Source: Paracoccaceae bacterium
GTDB taxonomy: Bacteria; Pseudomonadota; Alphaproteobacteria; Rhodobacterales; Rhodobacteraceae
Assembly (NCBI GenBank): GCA_015487255.1
Contig: WFQA01000179.1
Span: 1-15,507, forward strand
Direction of reading: 5' to 3'
DNA length: 15,507 bases
Shown: positions 1 through 5,484 of the stretch, piece after piece
Layout: every line of letters starts with the position of its first letter
Numbering within the stretch: the stretch's first letter is position 1
Notes under the pieces: generated by a model
What the model saw: the letters and a program-made list of their open reading frames with translations, nothing else
What the model was told of the DNA's origin: nothing
Databases searched by the model: none
Made by a program: the position numbers and the translations under genes

Positions 1-170
1 TTAATGCTGCGGTGCGCAGCAATGACGAGAGCCTCAACTATTCCAAATTCATCAACGGGCTGACCCTGGCCGGTATTGAGGTGGACCGCAAAGTGCTGGC
101 CGATCTGGCTGTGCATGAGCCGGAAGCGTTTAGCGTGATTGTGGATCAGGCAAAAGCCGCACTGGCATAA
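1..170 (+). CDS. rplT: 50S ribosomal protein L20, 3' end only
   Basis: This is the last 55 codons of ribosomal protein L20, with the first whole codon at base 3 and a TAA stop at 168-170. The residues read as the conserved L20 C-terminus: an INGL turn, then AGIEVDRKVLADLAV, then an acidic and alanine-rich tail. L20 binds 23S rRNA early in assembly of the large subunit, and in Escherichia coli it also represses its own operon. The gene normally ends the infC-rpmI-rplT operon, which fits the strong terminator starting 15 bases after the stop. The 5' part lies outside the window. Confidence 0.96.
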   Translation, partial: NAAVRSNDESLNYSKFINGLTLAGIEVDRKVLADLAVHEPEAFSVIVDQAKAALA

Positions 171-185
171 GTATACCCAAATTCG

Positions 186-219
186 AAAGGGCCTGTCACG
201 CGAGTGATGGGCCTTTTTT
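186..219 (+). terminator. Rho-independent terminator of the rplT operon
   Basis: A 13-pair stem can be drawn with a single bulged G at 191 and two G.T wobbles. It is closed by a GCGA (GNRA-type) tetraloop at 200-203 and followed by six T at 214-219. It begins 15 bases after the rplT stop codon, so it should end the ribosomal-protein transcript. Confidence 0.9.
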
Positions 220-506
220 GTGCCAGTCATGCCCTGGCATGACACGCGCCGACGAGGTGGCCCGAAGGGTCGCCGAGGAGGCGCGCGCGGCGGCGCTGCA
301 GTAAAATACGCTGACATCTCGGCAAGCTTGCCTTTTCCTCCCGGAGGCTAAAGCCCCCGTCGGAAAAGGCACTTTATCAGCAAAGCTGAACAGTGTCTGG
401 CGACGCCAGTGGCCTCGCTGCGCTCGGCGGGAATAACCTTTGGCATGTGTAGGTTCTGGTAAGAAAGCGACAATATCAGGGCAAGACAAATGTGCCTTGG
501 TATTTC
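220..506. other. Non-coding gap with two further palindromes
   Basis: No convincing gene is seen here. A leftward open frame (196-489) exists but reads as low-complexity sequence and overlaps the terminator. Two inverted repeats stand out. The first is a perfect 8-bp repeat with a CT spacer at 226-243 (GTCATGCC / GGCATGAC). The second is a 9-bp stem (GCCTTTTCC / GGAAAAGGC) at 330-338 and 362-370, enclosing a smaller GC-rich hairpin. Neither is followed by a T run on either strand, so they are not typical terminators. They may be dispersed repeats, or structures at the 3' end of the leftward RTX transcript. Confidence 0.5.
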
Positions 507-1160
507 TTAGGCGAAGATAAAATCATCCGCTGTGAAGTCAGCGGCAGTAAACAGTTTTGACTTATCATTTACGACCAGTCGTTCAAGCCCAAACTCCACC
601 GTTTCCAATTGGATGGAAACCCGCCCGTCGGCGCGGTCAACAAAGACCAGGTTGCCAAATGAGGTGTCAAAGGTCGTCAGGTCAATTTTGTCCTTACCGA
701 TTTCAAAGCGCCGGATCGCATCTCTCAGCCCGTCGGGGTTAAACAAAAACACATCCGGCCGCCCGGTGCCGATCAGCTTATCTGCGCCTGTTGTATCTGC
801 CTGCAAAACCACATTAGGTGGCGCAGCCCCTGCGGCAAATATGAAATCCTCCGTAGTGAAGGACCAAGGCGTAATGGGCGGGTCGCCAATATTGGGCGGT
901 ACCACATCAATCTGGTTTTTTTCGCCACGAATTTCGATGATAAAAGAATAAGTGTTGATCTGAAAGATAAACAGCTCCTCGAAGGTCACATCAAAATCGG
1001 TGAAGTCAACCACATCGACCCCATCCTCGAAATCCATAACCGTATCGCGCTTCCCGTCTTTTTGAAGCACAAATATATCCGCCCCCAGCCCGCCGGTGAG
1101 TTGGTCTCGCTTGGCTGCGTCATAAAGAATGTCATCGCTGGGCGTGCCTGTGATAATCAT
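507..1160 (-). CDS. Small duplicated RTX-type secreted protein
   Basis: This 217-aa protein resembles the C-terminal calcium-binding and export modules of RTX (hemolysin/serralysin-type) proteins. It consists of two related halves. Each has a degenerate glycine/aspartate motif (LTGGLGADIFVL at about 21-32; GTGRPDVFLF at 131-140), then a DFEDG-like segment leading to a DVVDFTDFD or KIDLTTFD strand, and a closing FTTEDFIFA (101-109) or FTADDFIFA (209-217). The latter is the usual extreme C-terminus of type I secreted proteins in Rhodobacterales. No Sec signal peptide is seen, as expected for type I export. The ATG at 1158-1160 is preferred because GAGG lies six bases upstream of it; a TTG four codons earlier would overlap that site. 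No type I transporter gene is in the window. The RTX assignment is fairly sure; the function is unknown. Confidence 0.8.
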   Translation of the reverse strand: MIITGTPSDDILYDAAKRDQLTGGLGADIFVLQKDGKRDTVMDFEDGVDVVDFTDFDVTFEELFIFQINTYSFIIEIRGEKNQIDVVPPNIGDPPITPWSFTTEDFIFAAGAAPPNVVLQADTTGADKLIGTGRPDVFLFNPDGLRDAIRRFEIGKDKIDLTTFDTSFGNLVFVDRADGRVSIQLETVEFGLERLVVNDKSKLFTAADFTADDFIFA

Positions 1161-1216
1161 AAAATACCTCAAATCTACCTAAAATAATCCTTACCCAGCA
1201 AGCGTTAACGGCTGGT

Positions 1217-1224
1217 TAATATTT
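1217..1224. repeat. Target-site duplication, left copy (TAATATTT)
   Basis: The 8 bases next to the left inverted repeat are identical to those at 3460-3467. Removing the element plus one copy rebuilds a continuous site reading GGTTAATATTTCCCGAGG. Confidence 0.95.
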
Positions 1225-1247
1225 GGGGTCTATATACCTAACTAGCC
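1225..1247 (+). repeat. Left terminal inverted repeat of the IS
   Basis: These 23 bases start GGGGTC and end ACTAGCC. They match the reverse complement of 3437-3459 at 22 of 23 positions, the mismatch being position 14 (C here, T on the right). Confidence 0.95.
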
Positions 1248-1256
1248 AAGTATCGC

Positions 1257-1285
1257 TTGTGCGCTATGGCTAGTTAAGTTATAAG
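1257..1285 (+). promoter_or_regulatory. Putative transposase promoter with an embedded third TIR-like sequence
   Basis: A possible -35 box TTGTGC (1257-1262) and a good -10 box TATAAG (1280-1285) are separated by 17 bases, 22 bases upstream of the transposase ATG. The spacer contains GGCTAGTTAA (1268-1277), identical to the inner part of the right inverted repeat and a 9-bp inverted match to the inner left repeat at 1239-1247. Transposase bound to this copy could repress its own promoter; that is inference. Confidence 0.5.
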
Positions 1286-1307
1286 GGTTTTGTAAGGAGC
1301 AAAGCCC

Positions 1308-2240
1308 ATGTGCAAAGACAAACCAGAGACACTTTCGACATTCGAATTTTTCGCGAAGTTTCCAGACGAAGAATCAGCACGTAAGTTCTTTGAGTCCAAG
1401 CGTTGGGGCGATGAACCTGTTTGCGGTCATTGCGGTTCGGTCAACGTAGTCGAGACCAAGAACCACAAGCCCATGCCTTACCGCTGCCGCGACTGCCGCA
1501 AGCATTTCAGTGTCCGCACGGGCACTGTTTTGGCCGAAAGTCGTCTTCCCCTGCAAAAGTGGCTTCTGGCGATCTACATGCTTACCAGCGCCCGCAAGGG
1601 CATCCCCAGCACCCAAATGGCGCGGGAACTTGGCGTCACCCAGAAAACCGCGTGGTTTCTCACTCAGCGCATTCGTGAAACGTGGCTGAAAGACCGCGAC
1701 GACCACATGGACGGGCAAATGCAGGTTGACGAAACCTATGTTGGTGGACGCGAGAAGAACAAGCACTCCACCAAGAAGCTGCGGGCCGGGCGCGGCACGG
1801 TAGGCAAAACTGCCGTTGTTGGCGTTCGGTCTGAAAGCGGCGAAGTCCGCGCCGTAGTGGTCGAGAATACCAAAGCACCCACCCTTGAACGCTTCATCCG
1901 CAACCATTGCAAGACTGGCGCAACTATCGTGACCGATACCCATGGCGGATACATTGGCTTGGGCGGCGCTGGCTACAAGCATATCCGCATCAATCACTCG
2001 GCTGGTGAGTACGTCCGCGACATGGCCCATACCAATGGCATTGAAAGTTTCTGGTCCCTGCTTAAGCGCGGTTACATCGGCATCTATCACTACATGAGCA
2101 CCAAGCACCTGCACCGCTATGTGAAGGAATTTTCCTTCCGCCACAACACGGCGCAAATCGGCACCATAGACTTTATCGAAATGACTATCGAGCGCATGGT
2201 CGACAAGCGGCTGACATACAAAGGGCTGATCAATGGCTGA
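1308..2240 (+). CDS. IS1595-family (ISXO2-like) transposase
   Basis: This 310-aa protein catalyses cut-and-paste movement of the element. It has an N-terminal zinc ribbon with Cys39-x2-Cys42 and Cys60-x2-Cys63, then a helix-turn-helix region (about 97-125, IPSTQMARELGVTQKTAW). An RNase H-like DDE domain follows: Asp141 in VDETYVGG, Asp210 in VTDTHGGY, and the HTNGIESFWSLLKRG block (241-255) carrying Asn243, Glu246 and Lys253. That layout is the hallmark of this family. AAGGAG lies 8 bases before the ATG. The stop overlaps the start of the passenger gene by 8 bases, so the two are translationally coupled. The frame is full length with no visible damage, so the transposase is probably active. 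Confidence 0.96.
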   Translation: MCKDKPETLSTFEFFAKFPDEESARKFFESKRWGDEPVCGHCGSVNVVETKNHKPMPYRCRDCRKHFSVRTGTVLAESRLPLQKWLLAIYMLTSARKGIPSTQMARELGVTQKTAWFLTQRIRETWLKDRDDHMDGQMQVDETYVGGREKNKHSTKKLRAGRGTVGKTAVVGVRSESGEVRAVVVENTKAPTLERFIRNHCKTGATIVTDTHGGYIGLGGAGYKHIRINHSAGEYVRDMAHTNGIESFWSLLKRGYIGIYHYMSTKHLHRYVKEFSFRHNTAQIGTIDFIEMTIERMVDKRLTYKGLING

Positions 2241-3270
2241 CAAGAAAGACAAGATCGATCCTATCGACGCGACTTTTGACGAGGTGGCTGGCGCAATTAC
2301 GCCACGGGTTTACGGAAAGGAAATCACCAAAATGAATAGAAAAATCAACAAATTAGCACCAATCCTAGGTAGAAAGGAAATCACCTCTGATCAAGGTACG
2401 CTCGACCTAGGTATCGACATGGAGCGCGACATAGAGGGCATCGGTATGGGTGTTCTGTCGGATGGCACCCCATACCTAAACCAACGTGGACTTGCGGCTT
2501 TGTGCGGTGTTCAGAACGCCCATATCGGGACAATTAGCAGTCAGTGGAACGAGACTGTTCAAAAACCCAGAATTTCAACGATCAAGGGCATCCTTATGGA
2601 GGCTGGGGCTGAAGTTGGTCAGCCACATATTGAAATTCCACACAAGGGGGTTGTCCACTTCTGCTATCCTGCCGAAATCTGCTTGGCGATACTAGAGTAC
2701 TACGCGCTGGACGCTGGCTCCAATGTTCGCCCGGAAGCCAGAAAGAATTTCCGCCTTCTGGCTGGGTCTAAGCTTAAAGAAATGATTTATAGTCAGGTGG
2801 GATATGACCCGACTGGCGGTGTAGCTGAGCCTCTTCGCAAATGGCATGAACGCATCGAGCTTAACCACCAGAGCGCCCCGAGCGGATATTTTAGTATCTT
2901 CAATGAGGCGCATACCGTAATTTATGAGTTGATCATGGCTGGTGCTAATATTGGGGAAAAGATGGTTCCAGATATTTCCATTGGCCAGCACTGGGCGAAG
3001 TACTGGGATTCGAATGATCTTGGTTCCCGGTTTGGTGATCGCGAAAAATTCCCGCATCGCTATCCAAAAGACCACCCTCAAGCAAAGTCAAACCCCCAAA
3101 TCGCCAATTGCTATCCACTTGATGCTCTGGGCGAATATCGGCGGTGGTTGCAAGATGAGTACCTGGATGGGGGAAAGTTCAAGAACTACCTCAAGGGGAA
3201 AAAGGAAATCCCTCCATCTGTATCTCAACTCGCCATCGAGCGACTTTCGCCAAAGCTAATCGAACAATAG
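2233..3270 (+). CDS. IS passenger protein, possible antirepressor/KilA-N-like DNA-binding protein
   Basis: This 345-aa protein is coupled to the transposase by an 8-base overlap and lies wholly within the element, so it is cargo. I do not recognise it with certainty. A helix-turn-helix-like stretch at about 82-102 (LNQRGLAALCGVQNAHIGTIS) follows a GVLSDGTPYL segment. After it come an aromatic region (VVHFCYPAEICLAILEYYA), a YSQVGYDPTG block, and a C-terminal domain rich in Trp, Pro and His. The order of a small N-terminal DNA-binding module and a longer C-terminal domain recalls phage antirepressors, P63C-type proteins and the KilA-N protein BstA. Residues 28-32 (GKEIT) and 47-51 (RKEIT) are encoded by a 14-base direct repeat, and Met34 (2332) has an upstream AAAGGA, so translation could also start there. 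No transposition function is evident. Confidence 0.85.
   Translation: MADKKDKIDPIDATFDEVAGAITPRVYGKEITKMNRKINKLAPILGRKEITSDQGTLDLGIDMERDIEGIGMGVLSDGTPYLNQRGLAALCGVQNAHIGTISSQWNETVQKPRISTIKGILMEAGAEVGQPHIEIPHKGVVHFCYPAEICLAILEYYALDAGSNVRPEARKNFRLLAGSKLKEMIYSQVGYDPTGGVAEPLRKWHERIELNHQSAPSGYFSIFNEAHTVIYELIMAGANIGEKMVPDISIGQHWAKYWDSNDLGSRFGDREKFPHRYPKDHPQAKSNPQIANCYPLDALGEYRRWLQDEYLDGGKFKNYLKGKKEIPPSVSQLAIERLSPKLIEQ
2315..2385 (+). repeat. 14-base direct repeat in the passenger gene N-terminal region
   Basis: GAAAGGAAATCACC occurs at 2315-2328 and again at 2372-2385, 57 bases apart and in the same reading frame. It encodes KEIT at the same register in both places. It may mark a small tandem duplication, or the join between a short leader peptide and the main passenger domain. 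Confidence 0.75.
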
Positions 3271-3279
3271 GAGCAACGT

Positions 3280-3429
3280 ATAGGCAGCGGCATAGAAGGC
3301 TTTGAGGTCAACACGCCGCCGGATGATGTGCCGCCGTTTTCTACTCGATGCTTTTGGATAGTTCGCACTGACGGGAGCAAAATGGGCGTATCTTACAAGC
3401 ACTGCCTTGAGAAAAAACCTGCCGATTGA
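3280..3429 (+). pseudogene. Third short reading frame of the IS, lacking a normal start codon
   Basis: After the passenger's TAG stop the same frame stays open to a TGA at 3427-3429. From base 3280 it gives a protein-like 49-aa sequence (starting IGSGIEGFEV, with a central STRCFWIVRTDGS block). An AGGAG at 3269-3273, overlapping the passenger's TAG stop, lies exactly six bases before an ATA codon at 3280. The simplest reading is a small third gene whose ATG has become ATA; a rare ATA start would also fit. A second reading is a passenger gene once 54 codons longer, now cut by an amber mutation. Composition and the well-placed ribosome site favour former or actual coding. Function unknown. Confidence 0.5.
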
Positions 3430-3436
3430 TTGAAAC

Positions 3437-3459
3437 GGCTAGTTAAGTATATAGACCCC
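3437..3459 (-). repeat. Right terminal inverted repeat of the IS
   Basis: These 23 bases start GGCTAGTTAAG and end AGACCCC, the inverted counterpart of 1225-1247 with one mismatch. They begin seven bases after the stop of the third short frame, so the cargo fills the element to its edge. Confidence 0.95.
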
Positions 3460-3467
3460 TAATATTT
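3460..3467. repeat. Target-site duplication, right copy (TAATATTT)
   Basis: This is identical to 1217-1224 and adjoins the right inverted repeat. An 8-base duplication is typical of IS1595-family insertion. Confidence 0.95.
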
Positions 3468-3529
3468 CCCGAGGCTTGCAATTTGCGCGCCGTGTGATAC
3501 CCCGATCCAAACGAATTGCGGGGCCTGTC

Positions 3530-4606
3530 ATGCACGATATTTCTAATCTCAAAGCCAAAATCCTTGGGCAAGTGGCCGATGCGGCTGATCTTGACGCGCT
3601 GGAAGCCACCCGCGTGGCGGCTGTTGGCAAAAAGGGCGAGATTTCCCTGATGATGCGCGGCCTCGGCAAGATGACCCCGGAGGAGAAAAAGCTGGCTGGC
3701 CCGGCGCTGAATGCGCTGAAAAACGAGATAAACGCGGCGCTGGCAGCGCGCAAGGCCGGGCTGGAGGACGCAGCCCTCAACGAGCGCCTGCGCTCTGAGT
3801 GGCTGGACGTTACCGCGCCGGGGCGGCCCAATGCGCAGGGCAGTGTGCATCCGATCTCTCAGGTCACCGAGCAGATCATCGCCATTTTCGCCGACCTTGG
3901 CTACGGCGTTGCCGAAGGCCCGCAGATCGAGAATGATTACTATAATTTTGACGCGCTCAACATCCCCCCCGAGCACCCCGCGCGGCAAGAATTTGACACG
4001 TTTTACATGCACCGGGACGAGGGCGACACCCGCCCCCCCCATGTGCTGCGCACCCATACCAGCCCGGTGCAGATCCGCCATATGGAGAAGCACGGCGTGC
4101 CTTGCCGTATCATCGCGCCGGGGCGGGTTTATCGCTCGGATTATGACAATACCCACACCCCGATGTTCCATCAGGTCGAGGGGTTGGCGATTGATAAAGA
4201 TATCTCGATGGCCAACCTCAAATGGACGCTGGAGGAGTTTTGCCGGGCGTTTTTCGAGGTCGATAACGTAGAGCTGAAATTCCGCGCCAGCCACTTTCCG
4301 TTTACCGAGCCAAGCGCGGAGGTGGATATCCGCTGCTCATGGGATAAGGGCCAGCTGAAAATCGGCGAGGGTGATGACTGGATGGAAATTCTGGGCAGCG
4401 GCATGGTGCATCCGAAGGTTTTGAGCGCGGCGGGCGTGGACCCTGCGGAGTATCAAGGCTTCGCTTTTGGCATCGGCATTGATCGGCTGGCGATGCTGAA
4501 ATACGGGATTCCTGACCTGCGGGCGTTTTTTGATAGTGATTTGAGATGGCTGCGGCATTACGGGTTTGCGAGCTTGAATGTGCCGAATATGCGGGGGGGG
4601 ATTTAG
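3530..4606 (+). CDS. pheS: Phenylalanyl-tRNA synthetase alpha subunit
   Basis: This 358-aa catalytic subunit of the (alpha-beta)2 enzyme charges tRNA-Phe with phenylalanine in the cytoplasm. An N-terminal tRNA-binding coiled-coil arm (about 1-90) precedes the class II synthetase core. Visible core blocks are the substrate loop HVLRTHTSPVQIRHM (171-185), motif 2 around GRVYRSDYDNTHTPMFHQVEG (split by a short loop at about 198-218) and motif 3, GFAFGIGIDRLAMLKYG (310-326). The ATG at 3530 gives the usual family start and length; the upstream in-frame ATG at 3476 would add 18 atypical residues. No strong ribosome site is seen. The IS ends 70 bases upstream, so the native promoter may have been displaced. 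A run of eight G lies near the 3' end (4593-4600), before the TAG stop. Confidence 0.97.
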   Translation: MHDISNLKAKILGQVADAADLDALEATRVAAVGKKGEISLMMRGLGKMTPEEKKLAGPALNALKNEINAALAARKAGLEDAALNERLRSEWLDVTAPGRPNAQGSVHPISQVTEQIIAIFADLGYGVAEGPQIENDYYNFDALNIPPEHPARQEFDTFYMHRDEGDTRPPHVLRTHTSPVQIRHMEKHGVPCRIIAPGRVYRSDYDNTHTPMFHQVEGLAIDKDISMANLKWTLEEFCRAFFEVDNVELKFRASHFPFTEPSAEVDIRCSWDKGQLKIGEGDDWMEILGSGMVHPKVLSAAGVDPAEYQGFAFGIGIDRLAMLKYGIPDLRAFFDSDLRWLRHYGFASLNVPNMRGGI

Positions 4607-5200
4607 GTGACTGACCCGTCTATTACTGATTGGATTGGAGCTATTTCGAGCGCCTTAGGTGTAATTGTGGTCGTTGTTGGCCTGCTGGTTGCGTTCAAAC
4701 AGCTCGCGGCATGGAGAGTTGAAAAGAGGGCGGTAAGACGGTCAGAAATTGCTGAAGAACTATTAATTGCAGCTTACAATGCTTCTGATTTACTAAAAAG
4801 TGTCCGCTCCCGATTTGACAGCATCCCAATCGAAAAAGACAAGGATAAAATTTTTCCGCTTCAAAGGCGATATGACCGGTTCTCAACTAATGCAGAAATT
4901 TTTAAATCGCTAAGGCAAGCTCAATTTCGCTCAATTGCAATAATAGGAAATGAGGAAGTTGATTCAGCAGTGAATACTCTTTTCAAGATTCGCGGTGAAA
5001 TTATGTCGACGATCGAAATATACGCAGATTTCGTCAGAGACGATGCATTGAGTGATTTGGAGGCTGATGAGCTTGTTGGTTATAGAAAGACAATGTTCGG
5101 TAGTTACGGTGAAACGGACGAGTTGGGCCAACGTCAATTGAAAGCGGTTGAGGAAATTGATAAGGGCTTGCGTGGTATTGCACGCTTGAATGGGAAATAA
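4607..5200 (+). CDS. Membrane-anchored hypothetical protein between pheS and pheT
   Basis: This 197-aa protein is not recognised. It starts with GTG directly after the pheS TAG; a G run (4593-4600) upstream could serve as the ribosome site, and no in-frame ATG lies near the membrane segment. One transmembrane helix is clear at about 10-30 (IGAISSALGVIVVVVGLLVAF). Positively charged residues (WRVEKRAVRRSE) follow, which predicts a cytoplasmic C-terminal body of mostly helical, charged sequence (about 45-197). No enzymatic motif is evident. It is much richer in A and T than pheS or pheT and separates two subunit genes that are usually adjacent, which points to acquisition. Its translation probably depends on pheS transcription. 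Confidence 0.75.
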   Translation: MTDPSITDWIGAISSALGVIVVVVGLLVAFKQLAAWRVEKRAVRRSEIAEELLIAAYNASDLLKSVRSRFDSIPIEKDKDKIFPLQRRYDRFSTNAEIFKSLRQAQFRSIAIIGNEEVDSAVNTLFKIRGEIMSTIEIYADFVRDDALSDLEADELVGYRKTMFGSYGETDELGQRQLKAVEEIDKGLRGIARLNGK

Positions 5201-5238
5201 CTTGCGAGCCGTGGCGGCGTCCAACATTGCCCAACAAA

Positions 5239-5263
5239 GGTGCGTGGAAACCACGCACCCTAC
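5239..5263 (-). repeat. REP-like palindrome with CTAC end
   Basis: A perfect 9-bp stem (GGTGCGTGG at 5239-5247, CCACGCACC at 5251-5259) with an AAA loop is followed by CTAC at 5260-5263. Read on the minus strand this is GTAG followed by a hairpin. That is the signature of REP sequences that TnpA-REP (RAYT) proteins recognise. Confidence 0.65.
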
Positions 5264-5360
5264 CGCTTCGCCACCTTTCATGCACTGCATCACGGGTGCG
5301 GTTGCCAATCGCGATTACCAAGATGACGATGCGGTTATCGGCGACCTTACACGCCAAACC

Positions 5361-5415
5361 GTAGGGTGGGATTTATCCCACCACCACGCCAGCGGTGGGA
5401 TAAATCCCACCCTAC
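5361..5415. repeat. Inverted pair of REP-like palindromes (REPIN-like)
   Basis: Two 22-base units face each other as exact reverse complements: 5361-5382 starts GTAGGGTGGGATTTATCC, and 5394-5415 ends ATCCCACCCTAC. The spacer is 11 bases. Each unit is itself a hairpin (GGTGGGAT / ATCCCACC) with GTAG at its 5' end, which is the structure of a REPIN/BIME. The pair sits in the 284-base gap upstream of pheT; transcribed RNA could form one long 22-bp hairpin there. No RAYT gene is in the window. Confidence 0.85.
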
Positions 5416-5484
5416 AATCGCTCTTGGAAACCTTGCGTTTCTGCATTACACCTCACTACAAGCGGAATGACCCGAGAGAGACCC

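Larger units (their letters stand above)
1225..3459 (+). mobile_element. Complete IS1595-family insertion sequence with passenger gene
   Basis: The element spans 2,235 bp, bounded by inverted repeats beginning GGGGTCTATATAC and flanked by a perfect 8-bp direct repeat TAATATTT (1217-1224 and 3460-3467). IS1595-family elements are known to make 8-bp target duplications, and several carry passenger genes. Inside are a transposase, an overlapping 345-aa passenger gene, and a third short frame. The intact ends, intact duplication and open transposase frame point to a recent insertion. It landed in the intergenic region between the RTX gene (57 bases from its start to the target duplication) and pheS (70 bases from the element's end to its start). 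Confidence 0.95.

Noticed and set aside
196..489. Leftward 97-aa frame after rplT
   Set aside because: It overlaps the rplT terminator and palindromes and has no recognisable motif.
1374..2252. Long leftward open frame (292 aa) opposite the transposase
   Set aside because: It is antisense to a clear IS1595 transposase, with residues that read as low-complexity shadow sequence and no family motif.
3500..3526. CCCCG/CGGGG dyad upstream of pheS as a transcription attenuator
   Set aside because: The stem is only 5 bp with a 14-base loop, there is no T run and no Phe-rich leader peptide.
3443..4294. Leftward open frame of 283 aa opposite pheS
   Set aside because: It is a shadow of the GC-rich pheS gene; the sense strand has all synthetase motifs.
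4029..4600. Possible frameshift in pheS at runs of eight C (4033-4040) and eight G (4593-4600)
   Set aside because: The frame stays consistent with the PheS family on both sides of the C run, and the protein has normal length, so no frameshift is needed.
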